DNA from: Oscillospiraceae bacterium
GTDB taxonomy: Bacteria; Bacillota; Clostridia; Oscillospirales; Oscillospiraceae
Assembly: GCA_916988195.3 (NCBI GenBank)
Contig: CAKASQ030000028.1
Span: 1 to 64,000 of the forward strand
DNA: 64,000 bases
Direction of reading: 5' to 3'
Positions 1 through 7,563 of this stretch are shown here, piece after piece. Numbering within the stretch: position 1 is the stretch's first letter; every line of letters starts with the position of its first letter. A program made the translations under genes and the position numbers. The notes under the pieces are model-generated. The model was not told the DNA's origin and searched no databases. It saw nothing but the letters and a program-made list of their open reading frames with translations.

Positions 1-320
1 AAGCGAGTGCTACAATTTTCGCCTCAACTTCTCCGGTTACTTTTGCTTTTACCGGAGGTGTTGTCCGCTTTTTCCGCCTTAAATATGCCGCAATATCTTG
101 GTTTTCCAGATATTCGTCCCGCATATTATATACGGCCTGAACTGAAATTCCCGCATACTCGGCCGTACGGTTATATCTCACATGATCCACTTTCCCTGTC
201 CGATCCAGCATTAGCAGCACTCGTGCTCTGATGATTTCTTTTGATTTGTGACTTCCGTTTTTCACAAAGTCTTTGAGATATAACTGTTCTGCTTCACTCA
301 ATCTAATTTCCTTGTTCATG
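1..320 (-). CDS. IS630-type transposase, N-terminal part (cut by window edge)
   Basis: The minus strand reads openly from an ATG at 320 to the window edge, giving 106 residues beginning MNKEIRLSEAEQLYLKDF. The segment KEIIRARVLLMLD followed by a second helix-turn-helix-like stretch (AEYAGISVQAVYNMRDEY) is typical of the N-terminal DNA-binding half of IS630/Tc1-family transposases. The catalytic DDE domain would lie beyond the window, so intactness cannot be judged. An AAAGGA stretch lies about 12 bases upstream of the ATG. The A+T-rich bases after 320 are probably the end of the insertion sequence, but I could not define an inverted repeat. The family call rests on the N-terminus only. Confidence 0.7.
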
Positions 321-446
321 TGTTTGCACATCCTTTTAGAACTTTTGTGCTATCATATCACATAAATTCAAGAAAATATACTTTTAACATTAACGGACTA
401 CTACGAATACAACTTGGAAAATTCTCTGAATGTTATCCTGCCTCCC

Positions 447-1277
447 TCAGAGGCGGGATTTTATTTTTGCGCGGAGCTCCCAGAACGCGACCGCGCTGGC
501 GGCTGCGACGTTGAGAGAATCCACGCCGTGCGCCATGGGGATGCGGACGGTATAGTCGCACGCGGCGATGGTGCCGTTTGCAAGGCCGTCTCCCTCCGCG
601 CCCAACACGATGGCAAGCTTTGGAAGACTGTTTAACCGCTCATCTCCGAGGGCAAGCGAATCGTCCCGCAGCGCCATCGCGCAGGTCGCAAAGCCCGCGC
701 CGCGAAGAATCTCCATGCCGCCGGCCGGCCAGGTGTCAAATGTGGCCCACGGAAGCTGAAAGACCGTTCCCATGCTCACGCGCACCGCGCGCCGGGTGAG
801 AGGATCACAGCACGTGGGGCTGAGCAGCACCGCGTCCATCCCGAGCGCCGCCGCCGAGCGGAAAATCGCGCCGATATTCGTCGCGTCCACCACGCTCTCG
901 AGCACCGCAATCCGTTTTGCACCCGCAATGACCTCGGTCGGGCTCTTTGGCGCGGGCCGCCGCATCGCGCACAGAACGCCGCGTGTGAGCGTGTAGCCGG
1001 TAAGGCGCGCAAGAAGCTCCCGCTCTGCCGTATAGACCGGAACATCCGGGAACCGGGCAAGAAGGGATGCTGCGTCGCCCGTAATGTGGCGCTGCTCCAT
1101 CAGGAACGAAACGGGCTCTAACCCCGTGTCCAGCGCCGTCCCGATGACCTTCGGGCTCTCGGCGATGAAAAGCCCCTTCTCGGGCTCCAACCGGTTTCGC
1201 AGCTGCGCCTGCGTGAGTCTTGCGTAAACGTCAAGCTCCGGCGCATCCAGCGAAGTGAGCGTGATAATGTTTGCCAT
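447..1277 (-). CDS. TrmH/SpoU-family RNA 2'-O-methyltransferase
   Basis: This 276-residue protein has the SpoU/TrmH signatures in order: VVDATNIGAIFRSA near residue 130, IVLGAEGDGL near 225, and IPMAHGVDSLNVAAASAV near 245. The last forms the knotted SAM-binding site. The N-terminal hundred residues resemble the L30e-like substrate-binding domain of RlmB-type enzymes. The family methylates ribose 2'-OH groups in rRNA or tRNA; the exact target cannot be read from sequence. I chose ATG 1277 because GGAGG lies 7 bases upstream; a frame extension to 1295 has no such site. It stands alone, between the IS630 fragment and an inverted-repeat cluster. Confidence 0.9.
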   Translation of the reverse strand: MANIITLTSLDAPELDVYARLTQAQLRNRLEPEKGLFIAESPKVIGTALDTGLEPVSFLMEQRHITGDAASLLARFPDVPVYTAERELLARLTGYTLTRGVLCAMRRPAPKSPTEVIAGAKRIAVLESVVDATNIGAIFRSAAALGMDAVLLSPTCCDPLTRRAVRVSMGTVFQLPWATFDTWPAGGMEILRGAGFATCAMALRDDSLALGDERLNSLPKLAIVLGAEGDGLANGTIAACDYTVRIPMAHGVDSLNVAAASAVAFWELRAKIKSRL

Positions 1278-1339
1278 GCGCGGCCTCCAAAGCAAGAGAT
1301 TAGCTGTATCATACAGGGAAAAACCCTAAAAATCAAGCC

Positions 1340-1407
1340 AGCGTGTCAAAAAGTCTATTTTGACACGCTGAGCACTTTTTCAAACTTTTTTAAAGTTTGA
1401 AAAAGTG
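1340..1407. repeat. Two adjacent perfect inverted repeats (intergenic)
   Basis: Two hairpins lie back to back between the convergent ends of a MATE gene region and the TrmH promoter side. The first has 12-bp arms (AGCGTGTCAAAA at 1340-1351 and its complement at 1358-1369) with a 6-base loop. The second has 13-bp arms (CACTTTTTCAAAC at 1373-1385, complement at 1395-1407). T-runs occur on both strands. They could terminate transcription, or be a copy of a dispersed palindromic repeat. No protein was found in 1300-1499. Confidence 0.6.
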
Positions 1408-1499
1408 GTTGATTGAACGCGAAAGACACCCCTGATGGGTTTCTTGCACACTATCTTCCTTTCCGAAATCATTGGTCTGAAAGGTTTTTGACGATCTGC

Positions 1500-2882
1500 T
1501 CAAGCGTCCGAGTTTTTGGCCTCCAGCTCCAGCGCCGTCATGGATTTGCGGAACTGGCGCGAGAACAAAATCGCGGTAAACGTCACGGCGATCACGTCTG
1601 CGACGGGCTCCGCCATATAAACGCCCATGGCCTGATCGGACACAAGCTGCGGCATGATATAGATGAGCGGAATGAGCAGCACAAACTTGCGCACAACCGC
1701 TACAATGATCGAGCACGGCGCATTTCCGAGCGAGACGAACGTCATCTGGCAGGCGATCTGAATGCCGAAAAGCACCAGCACGCCGCAGTAGATTCGAAGC
1801 GCTTTCGCCGCAAAGACGATGAGCGCTTCATTCGGCGTAAAGATTGAGGCGAATACGCTCGGGAATATCTGGATTGCACCCCAGAGAAGGGTCGAGTAAA
1901 CAAGAGACGAGATAAGAAGGAGCTGAAACGCCTTTCTGACGCGGTCCGCGTTCTTTGCGCCGTAGTTGTAGCTCAGAACCGGCTGCGCGCCTTGCGCCAG
2001 GCCCTGCAGCGGAAGCATCGCAAACTGCATGACGCTCGTCAGGATCGTCATCGCGCCGACCGCGATGTCGCCGCCGTATTTAAGCAAAGACGTGTTGAAG
2101 CAGACCGAGATGACGCTCTCGCTTGCCTGCATGATAAAAGACGCTGCGCCAAGTGCGATGCATGGCAGGAAGAATTTCGGGCGCAGGCGAATGTTTTCAT
2201 TTTTAAGCCGCAGCAGCGTCTTTTTCCCGCGCAGAAATGCGCACACCCAGACGCACGACACGCCCTGCGAGAGAATGGTTGCCAAGGCCGCGCCGCGGAC
2301 TCCCATGTGGAACGCAAAGATGAACAGCGGATCGAGCACAATGTTGCAGACCGCGCCAATCAGCACCGTCAGCATGCCGGTCTTCGCAAAGCCCTGCGCG
2401 GTGATGAACGCGTTCATACCGAGCGTGAGCTGGACAAAAATCGTGCCGATGGCATAGACGCTCATATAGCTGACAGCGTAGTCAATCGTGTTTTCGCTCG
2501 CGCCAAAAGCCAGAAGCAGGGGGCGGTTAAATAGGAGCAGAACGGCCGTCAACACGAGAGACACGATGACCTGCAAGGTAAAGCAGCTTCCAAGTGTCTT
2601 TTCCGCCGACTCGTGGTCGTTTTTGCCCATGAAGATGGAGGCCCGCGGCGCGCCGCCGGTACTGACTAAGGCTGCGAACGCCGAGACGATCATGATGATC
2701 GGCAGACATACGCCGACGCCCGTCAGCGCAAGCGCCCCATCTTCCGGCATGTGGCCGATGTAAATGCGGTCGACGATGTTATAGAGCATGTTGACCAGCT
2801 GCGCGATGACCGTCGGCACAGAGAGCTTTAAAAGAAGCTTCCCGACGGGCTCTGTTCCCAAGAATGTTTTGTCCTGATTCAT
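1500..2882 (-). CDS. MATE-family multidrug efflux transporter
   Basis: The 460-residue polytopic membrane protein has about twelve hydrophobic segments and the MATE hallmarks. These include an N-terminal LLKLSVPTVIAQLVNMLYNIVDRIYIG stretch split by charged residues, and the QGLAQGAQPVLSYNYGA region that opens the second half. MATE proteins export cationic drugs or metabolites by Na+ or H+ antiport. The ATG at 2882 follows the stop of the MarR gene by 13 bases, and an AAAGG site overlaps that stop, so the two are almost certainly cotranscribed. The substrate is unknown; the MarR partner suggests drug- or phenolic-inducible expression. Confidence 0.9.
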   Translation of the reverse strand: MNQDKTFLGTEPVGKLLLKLSVPTVIAQLVNMLYNIVDRIYIGHMPEDGALALTGVGVCLPIIMIVSAFAALVSTGGAPRASIFMGKNDHESAEKTLGSCFTLQVIVSLVLTAVLLLFNRPLLLAFGASENTIDYAVSYMSVYAIGTIFVQLTLGMNAFITAQGFAKTGMLTVLIGAVCNIVLDPLFIFAFHMGVRGAALATILSQGVSCVWVCAFLRGKKTLLRLKNENIRLRPKFFLPCIALGAASFIMQASESVISVCFNTSLLKYGGDIAVGAMTILTSVMQFAMLPLQGLAQGAQPVLSYNYGAKNADRVRKAFQLLLISSLVYSTLLWGAIQIFPSVFASIFTPNEALIVFAAKALRIYCGVLVLFGIQIACQMTFVSLGNAPCSIIVAVVRKFVLLIPLIYIMPQLVSDQAMGVYMAEPVADVIAVTFTAILFSRQFRKSMTALELEAKNSDA

Positions 2883-2895
2883 AGTGCGGTACCTT

Positions 2896-3351
2896 TCATT
2901 TCTGCGTCAGCTCTGCTGCGCGCTCCAGATTCTGCGAGATGGTCTCCATACAGCGGGCAAAGCAGGCGAGTTCTTCCTCCCCTAGCCCCTGCGCAAGCGT
3001 CTTGGCAAACGACTCCTGCATGGCACGGCCTCGGGCGATGATGGGCCCGGCCTTCTCGGTCGGCACAAGGCGGAGCTTTCGCCGGTCGCCGGGAACGCTT
3101 TTTCGCTCCAAAAGTCCAAGCGTCGCCAGCGTGTCGACGTGCAGCGACACAATGCCGGGCTTGAGATGGCGCATGGCGCAGATTTCCTTTGCCGTGCTGT
3201 TTTCCGGGTTATTGGCCAGAAACAGCAGAATCTCCGCCGCCGTCTGCGGAATTGCAAACTCCCGGCTCAGCGGCTGCATGGCGGCGCTGTACGCGTCCAT
3301 GAAGCGCTTGGCGTGCGTGTGGAGTTTGGCCGCAGTCAGGAAATTTTCCAT
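2896..3351 (-). CDS. MarR-family transcriptional regulator
   Basis: This 151-residue winged-helix protein has the MarR core: TAKEICAMRHLKPGIVSLHVDTLATLGLLERK (recognition helix) followed by the wing PGDRRKLRLVPTEK with the conserved DxRxxxL pattern. MarR dimers usually repress a neighbouring transporter until a ligand binds. An in-frame ATG at 3396 lies inside the -10 box of the likely promoter, so translation must begin lower. ATG 3351 has GGAGG 7-8 bases upstream and was chosen. The downstream MATE transporter is the probable target, together with the gene itself, through the palindrome at 3374-3391. Confidence 0.9.
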   Translation of the reverse strand: MENFLTAAKLHTHAKRFMDAYSAAMQPLSREFAIPQTAAEILLFLANNPENSTAKEICAMRHLKPGIVSLHVDTLATLGLLERKSVPGDRRKLRLVPTEKAGPIIARGRAMQESFAKTLAQGLGEEELACFARCMETISQNLERAAELTQK

Positions 3352-3373
3352 GCCCGTTTCCTCCAAAACTAGA

Positions 3374-3423
3374 TTGTTCATTTTTGAACAATTCAATTAT
3401 AATCAAAATTGCACGCCTGTCAA
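3374..3423 (-). promoter_or_regulatory. Promoter of marR-MATE operon with palindromic operator
   Basis: On the minus strand TTGACA (3418-3423) and TATAAT (3396-3401) are separated by 16 bases. The palindrome TTGTTCA-TTTT-TGAACAA at 3374-3391 overlaps the expected transcription start. A MarR dimer bound there would block initiation, which suggests autorepression. Confidence 0.75.
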
Positions 3424-3434
3424 GCCCTATGCGC

Positions 3435-3463
3435 AAAAAAATCCGCCCGTTTTTTCGGACGGA
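3435..3463 (-). terminator. Rho-independent terminator of thiN
   Basis: The minus strand shows TCCGTCCG, a six-A loop and CGGGCGGA, then seven T. It starts just after the thiamine pyrophosphokinase stop codon. Confidence 0.85.
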
Positions 3464-3468
3464 AATTT

Positions 3469-4083
3469 CTATTTTTTTGCGTTGATAACCAGCAGAATTC
3501 CCTCTCCGCAGGAGATGTTCGCGGTGCCCTCCCATTCGTTGCTGACGCCGACGGGGAAGGTGTTCGTGACAAGCGCATCCTGCAAGGGGTACTTGACCCC
3601 GGAGATGCAGACATGCTCCACCCGGTCGGTAAGGGCCAGCACGGAAAGAGAATAGCCGGGGAGCGGCGGGATGGTGACAGCGTCGTTTTTCAGAAGAAAG
3701 ATCCGTGCGTCCCTGCCAAGAAGCGACGCTTTAACGCCTCGTTCGCAGGCAAAGCCCAGAGCCTGAACATTTCCCATCAGATGGTCGAGCCGGCCGCCCA
3801 GCGCGCAATAGAGCCGGATCTCCGAAAAGCCTTCGGAGACTGCCCAGCGGACTGCCGCCATCGTGTCTGTATCGTCCTTCTCGACCGGCAGATCGAGCAC
3901 GGGAACAGATTTATCGAGCGCGCCCCTGTATGAATCAAAATCGCCCACGAGAAGGTCCGGGCGGATACCGGCTTCTTTTGCGTAGGCATAGCCCCGGTCG
4001 CAGGCGATGATAAAATCCGCGTCCCGGATGCCGGCCAGATCGTCAGACTGCCCGCCGGAGATGATCGCGCAAAGCTTCTTCAT
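3469..4083 (-). CDS. thiN: Thiamine pyrophosphokinase
   Basis: The 204-residue protein matches the bacterial thiamine pyrophosphokinase family in length and motifs. ISGGQSDDL near the N-terminus, DFIIACDRGYAYAKEAGIRPDLLVGDFDS (metal and ATP site), EKDDTDTMAAVRWA, and GALGGRLDH-like LGGRLDHLMGNV are all visible. The C-terminal third is the beta-sandwich thiamine-binding domain. It transfers pyrophosphate from ATP to thiamine to give the cofactor TPP. ATG 4083 has GGGAGG four to five bases upstream and begins MKKLCAII; an upstream in-frame ATG at 4095 lacks a site. It is a single-gene unit with hairpins on both sides. Confidence 0.9.
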   Translation of the reverse strand: MKKLCAIISGGQSDDLAGIRDADFIIACDRGYAYAKEAGIRPDLLVGDFDSYRGALDKSVPVLDLPVEKDDTDTMAAVRWAVSEGFSEIRLYCALGGRLDHLMGNVQALGFACERGVKASLLGRDARIFLLKNDAVTIPPLPGYSLSVLALTDRVEHVCISGVKYPLQDALVTNTFPVGVSNEWEGTANISCGEGILLVINAKK

Positions 4084-4093
4084 AGCGCCTCCC

Positions 4094-4125
4094 AAAGAAA
4101 CAGGGACTGCCCGGAAAGCAGTCCC
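4094..4125 (-). terminator. Hairpin terminator after the ferredoxin-like gene
   Basis: GGGACTGC (4103-4110) pairs perfectly with GCAGTCCC (4118-4125). On the minus strand it is followed by the T-rich TGTTTCTTT. It separates the 4161-4853 gene from thiN. Confidence 0.65.
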
Positions 4126-4160
4126 AAGGTGGGTTTATTCTAGCATATTTGTCATGAAAA

Positions 4161-4853
4161 TCAAGCGTCCTCGAGAATTTCGCCCTCGATCGAGATCGTC
4201 ACCACGCGAAGAGAAAGCTCCTTGCCGCTTTCGGCGATGGCCTTCTTCGCGGCAAACTCAAGTCCGCCGCAGCACGGAACCTCCATGCGAAGAAGCGTCA
4301 CGCTGCGAACATCGTTCTGCGCAAAAATCGCGGCGAGCTTCTGGCTGTAATCGACCGCGTCGAGCTTCGGGCAGCCGATGAGGGTCATTTTGCCGTGCAT
4401 GAAGTCCTCGTGGATGGAGGCGTAGGCGTAGGCCGTGCAGTCGGCAGCAACGAGCAGCTCGCAGCCGTCAAAATACGGCGCGTTCACGGGCGCGAGCTTG
4501 ATCTGACACGGCCACTGGGAAAGCTGCGAGGGGCGCTTCTGCGCGGTTGCAGGTGCATCGCCCTCATGGTGCATCTGCCGCATCCTCGCGCCGGGACAGC
4601 CAGTGTGCGCCGCCTTGTGTGCCTTCGCAGCCAGAACGGCAGCTTCGTTATAAGCGGCAGCCTCGCGCTCGACAAAGTGAATTGCGTCCATGGGACATGC
4701 GGGAAGGCAGTCTCCAAGACCATCGCAGTAGTCGTCGCGCAGCAGTTTCGCTTTGCCGTCCACCATGGCGATGGCCCCCTCGTGGCAGGCCTTTGCGCAC
4801 GCGCCGCAGCCGTTGCATTTTTCCTCGTCGATCTGAATGATTCTCCGTTTCAT
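4161..4853 (-). CDS. 4Fe-4S dicluster ferredoxin-like protein
   Basis: The 230-residue protein opens with a two-cluster ferredoxin domain: CNGCGACAKAC near residue 14 and a second set, CDGLGDCLPACP, near residue 44. The remaining 150 residues are an uncharacterised domain with further conserved-looking cysteines (DCTAYAY, GCPKLD, PCCGG). Such proteins are usually annotated only as 4Fe-4S binding or ATP-binding proteins in Clostridia, and may feed electrons to a partner that is not encoded here. ATG 4853 was preferred because GGAG lies 8 bases upstream; a GTG at 4862 in frame is less well placed. The function of the C-terminal domain is unknown to me. Confidence 0.8.
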   Translation of the reverse strand: MKRRIIQIDEEKCNGCGACAKACHEGAIAMVDGKAKLLRDDYCDGLGDCLPACPMDAIHFVEREAAAYNEAAVLAAKAHKAAHTGCPGARMRQMHHEGDAPATAQKRPSQLSQWPCQIKLAPVNAPYFDGCELLVAADCTAYAYASIHEDFMHGKMTLIGCPKLDAVDYSQKLAAIFAQNDVRSVTLLRMEVPCCGGLEFAAKKAIAESGKELSLRVVTISIEGEILEDA

Positions 4854-4939
4854 CAAAACCACTCCGTTTCCTTTGTTCTGGCGTTAGTATAGCAGGACAC
4901 AGCGCGCAAATCCGTTGGAGTTCCAACAAGCGTGCAAAA

Positions 4940-4977
4940 ATTTATAAAAATCCGGCGCGCCTCAAAAGACACGCCGG
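4940..4977 (-). terminator. Terminator of xpt
   Basis: On the minus strand CCGGCG (4972-4977) pairs with CGCCGG (4952-4957) around a T-rich loop. ATTTTTATAAATTTTT follows. Confidence 0.75.
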
Positions 4978-4993
4978 GATGAAATGCAAAAAA

Positions 4994-5569
4994 TCAATTC
5001 TCTCGGAAGATAATGCCGTTTTCGTCGGCCTTTTCGATGACGGCCAGTGCGTGGTAGTTGACGCCCATGTTGCGCAGCCGGTCGCCGCCGCCCTGGAAGC
5101 CCTTTTCGATCGCAATGCCCACGCCGACAAGCTCTGCGCCCGCCTGCTCAACTAACTCGCAGAGACCGCGCACAGCCTCGCCGTTTGCCATGAAGTCGTC
5201 GAGAATCAGCACGTGGTTGTCCTTTGTCAGCCATTCCTTGGAGAGGATCTGCGTGACCTTCTTTTTATAGGTATAGGAGTAGATCTCGCTCTGATAGAGG
5301 CCGCCTTCAATATTGTCGCTCTTGGCCTTCTTGGCAAAGACCATCGGAAGACCGTACCGGTAGGCGCAGATCGCGGCCAGAGCAATACCGCTTGCCTCAG
5401 CGGTGAGGATGAGATCGACCTTGGACAGATCAAACAGCTTCGCAAACTCATCGGCGATGTCCGCCATCAGCTTGCAGTCGATCCTGTGGTTGAGGAAACC
5501 GTCAACTTTTACGATATTGCCGGGCAAAACCTTGCCTTCTTTTATGATCCGTTCCTTGAGCTCCTGCAT
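4994..5569 (-). CDS. xpt: Xanthine phosphoribosyltransferase
   Basis: The 191-residue protein is full length for Xpt. It begins MQELKERIIKEGKVLPGNIVKVDGFLNH and carries the PRPP-binding signature VLILDDFMANGEA near residue 125. It converts xanthine and PRPP to XMP for guanine nucleotide salvage. ATG 5569 follows GGAGG by 6 bases. Longer in-frame readings would start inside the riboswitch aptamer and are excluded. The leader upstream contains a purine riboswitch, as in Bacillus xpt, so expression should fall when guanine or xanthine is plentiful. Confidence 0.95.
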   Translation of the reverse strand: MQELKERIIKEGKVLPGNIVKVDGFLNHRIDCKLMADIADEFAKLFDLSKVDLILTAEASGIALAAICAYRYGLPMVFAKKAKSDNIEGGLYQSEIYSYTYKKKVTQILSKEWLTKDNHVLILDDFMANGEAVRGLCELVEQAGAELVGVGIAIEKGFQGGGDRLRNMGVNYHALAVIEKADENGIIFREN

Positions 5570-5590
5570 AACAAACCTCCAACAGATATG

Positions 5591-5628
5591 TAATAAAATC
5601 GGCGGCAAGAGACAATGCTCCTGCTGCC
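5591..5628 (-). terminator. Riboswitch expression-platform terminator ahead of xpt
   Basis: GGCAGCAGGAG pairs with CTCTTGCCGCC (5601-5611 with 5618-5628, minus-strand sense, one mismatch), followed by GATTTTATTA. It lies between the purine aptamer and the xpt ribosome binding site, where a ligand-controlled terminator is expected. Confidence 0.7.
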
Positions 5629-5670
5629 AATTCACAAAGCCGCGGGAACCTAGTCCTCTGCGGCAAATGT

Positions 5671-5734
5671 CCAATAGTCGCAGCTTTGGCGCCGCGGTAG
5701 AAACGTCCGGGCCATGTATCCGGATTTATATTGG
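5671..5734 (-). promoter_or_regulatory. Purine (guanine-type) riboswitch aptamer upstream of xpt
   Basis: The minus strand shows the purine aptamer in order. P1 is CCAATA/TATTGG. The conserved TATAAATCC, the P2 loop region ATACATGGC, GTTTCTACC and the closing GACTAT follow. The specificity position in GACTAT is C, as in guanine-sensing members; adenine sensors have T. It precedes xpt with a terminator platform between, so guanine-type ligands probably attenuate transcription. Confidence 0.9.
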
Positions 5735-5787
5735 CAAGCGGGGGTCCATCCGCAAGGGGCGGACAGACCGTATTTGTTTGTACCCTG

Positions 5788-5816
5788 ATGCTATCATTTC
5801 TGACCGTTTTCGTCAA
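5788..5816 (-). promoter_or_regulatory. Promoter of the xpt leader
   Basis: The minus strand shows TTGACG (5811-5816), 17 bases, then TAGCAT (5788-5793). It lies about 55 bases upstream of the purine aptamer. Confidence 0.55.
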
Positions 5817-5890
5817 GAGGCGAACCCGGAAAAAACAAGACAAAAATTTGGCGGAACCGAAACTATTATGCGGCGAAATGACCGATTGCG

Positions 5891-5918
5891 GAAAAAAGTG
5901 GAGTCGATTGACTCCACT
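5891..5918 (-). terminator. Terminator of hpt
   Basis: AGTGGAGTC and GACTCCACT form a 9-bp stem with a four-base loop. On the minus strand it is followed by TTTTTT and begins two bases after the hpt stop. Confidence 0.85.
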
Positions 5919-5919
5919 T

Positions 5920-6471
5920 TTACTGGTAGCACTCCGGACGCAGAATGCCGATGTAAGGAAGGTTCCGGTAGTAGTTCGCGTAATCAAGGCCGTACCCGAC
6001 GACGAATTCGTCAGGAATCTCAAAGCCGCAGATGTCGGTCTTGAGGCTCTTATCGTGACAGGTGGACTTATCGAGGAAGGAGACGGTCGTGATGGACGCG
6101 GGCTTTCTCGCGGAAAGCAGCTCCTTGAGATAGTGCATGGTAAGGCCGGAGTCGATGATATCCTCGACGATGACCACGTCGCGGCCGGTGATGTTGTTAT
6201 CCAAGTCCTTGATCAGACGCACAACGCCCGTGGACTGCGCGCCCGCGCCGTAGCTCGAGACGGAAATGAAGTCCATGTCGATGACGCAGTTCATGCAGCG
6301 GCAGAGATCGATGTAGAAAAACGAAGCGCCTTTTAAGACGCAGACGAGAACCGGGCGCTTGTCGCCGAGCTTTTTTGTAAGCTCCGTACCAATTTCCTCG
6401 ACACGCGCGGCGATGGCCTTTTCGGTGTAGAGAACGCGTTCAATATCCTGTTCAGCAGATCGGATGAGCAT
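5920..6471 (-). CDS. hpt: Hypoxanthine phosphoribosyltransferase
   Basis: The 183-residue enzyme has the PRPP motif VVIVEDIIDSGLTM near residue 100 and the flexible-loop region FISVSSYGAG. Its C-terminus, FVVGYGLDYANYYRNLPYIGILRPE, is diagnostic of HPRT. It makes IMP and GMP from hypoxanthine and guanine. ATG 6471 has AGGAGG 6 bases upstream; the longer reading to 6501 has none. It sits next to xpt but is separated by its own terminator and promoter, so purine salvage is clustered but not one operon. Confidence 0.95.
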   Translation of the reverse strand: MLIRSAEQDIERVLYTEKAIAARVEEIGTELTKKLGDKRPVLVCVLKGASFFYIDLCRCMNCVIDMDFISVSSYGAGAQSTGVVRLIKDLDNNITGRDVVIVEDIIDSGLTMHYLKELLSARKPASITTVSFLDKSTCHDKSLKTDICGFEIPDEFVVGYGLDYANYYRNLPYIGILRPECYQ

Positions 6472-6515
6472 GAGAAGCCTCCTGAAAAATTTTCTGGACA
6501 ATCGCAGATACTAAG

Positions 6516-6544
6516 ATTATAATCAAAAAGCAGAGATAAGTAAA
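6516..6544 (-). promoter_or_regulatory. Promoter of hpt
   Basis: The minus strand shows TTTACT (6539-6544), 17 bases, then TATAAT (6516-6521), about 45 bases ahead of the hpt start. Confidence 0.65.
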
Positions 6545-6596
6545 ATAGATATACGTAATTTTAAGTATTAGCATTTCTAATGACGGAGGGACACAG

Positions 6597-7529
6597 ATGG
6601 CAGTCAAGTTGGAGCTTTACCGGGTTTTCCACGAGGTGGCGCGCATGGGGAACATCTCCGCCGCCGCGCAGAACCTGTTCATTTCCCAGTCGGCGGTCAG
6701 TCAGTCCATCAAGCAGCTCGAGGAGCAGCTGCAGGTGCGCCTTTTCTCGCGCAGCACGAAGGGCGTGTATTTAACGAGCGAAGGAAAGCTCTTGCAGGAG
6801 TATATTTCCCACGCGCTGGGGCTCATTCAGAGCGGCGAAGAAAAGCTCGCGCAGTCGCGGCAGCTTCTCACCGGCGAGCTCATCATCGGCGCGAGCGACA
6901 CCGTGACGAAGACGTATCTTCTCTCGCGCCTGGAGGCGTTTCATCGGGACTACCCCGATATCCGCATCCGGATTCTGAACGGCACAAGCCATATGGTGCT
7001 CAACTATCTGCACGCCGGGCAGGTGGACATCGCCTTTGCAAGCGACGATCAGGACCCGGCGGTCTATGACGTGCGGCACTGTGTGGACACGCACACGATC
7101 TTTGTCGCCGCGCCGGATTATCCGTGCGATTTTACCCACGCATACTCCATGGAGGAGATTGCGGCATTTCCGCTGATTCTCCTTGAGCGCAAGGCTAGCT
7201 CCCGGCTCTATCTCGAGCAGTATTTCCAGCAGCACGGCGTAACGATCCAGCCGGAAATTGAGCTCGGCTCTCACAACCTTCTCATCTCGCTCGCGCGCAT
7301 CGGCCTTGGTGTTGCGTGTGTGACAGAAGAGTTTTCCCAATCGGGACTTGGCCGGGGCGTGATTCTGCCGCTGCGGACAGATTTCTCGATTCCGCCGCGC
7401 GCCGTCACAATGTGCACACTTCAGGGTGTGACCCCGACCTCTGCCGCCAAGCGCTTCATGGACTTCATCTCTGAGAGCAACAAAATGGCCTACGATCCCG
7501 GCCATTCGTATCATTTTACCACTGGATAA
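6597..7529 (+). CDS. LysR-family transcriptional regulator
   Basis: The 310-residue protein has the LysR winged helix at residues 1-60 (LYRVFHEVARMGNISAAAQNLFISQSAVSQSIKQLE). A periplasmic-binding-like effector domain follows from about residue 90 (GELIIGASDT...). ATG 6597 follows GGAGG by about 8 bases. It is divergent from hpt, with only about 125 bases between the two starts. Its target and effector are unknown; LysR regulators often control the divergent gene or themselves, but there is no recognised metabolic partner here. Confidence 0.9.
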   Translation: MAVKLELYRVFHEVARMGNISAAAQNLFISQSAVSQSIKQLEEQLQVRLFSRSTKGVYLTSEGKLLQEYISHALGLIQSGEEKLAQSRQLLTGELIIGASDTVTKTYLLSRLEAFHRDYPDIRIRILNGTSHMVLNYLHAGQVDIAFASDDQDPAVYDVRHCVDTHTIFVAAPDYPCDFTHAYSMEEIAAFPLILLERKASSRLYLEQYFQQHGVTIQPEIELGSHNLLISLARIGLGVACVTEEFSQSGLGRGVILPLRTDFSIPPRAVTMCTLQGVTPTSAAKRFMDFISESNKMAYDPGHSYHFTTG

Positions 7530-7534
7530 AAATG

Positions 7535-7561
7535 AATGTCCGCCAGATACTGGCGGACATT
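7535..7561. terminator. Bidirectional terminator between LysR gene and spoVAC
   Basis: AATGTCCGCCAG (7535-7546) and CTGGCGGACATT (7550-7561) form a perfect 12-bp stem with a 3-base loop between convergent genes. A- and T-rich flanks allow use in both directions. Confidence 0.8.
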
Positions 7562-7563
7562 TC

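Noticed and set aside
3352-3396. Upstream ATG for the MarR gene
   Set aside because: It falls within the -10 box of the promoter, so it would not be in the mRNA.
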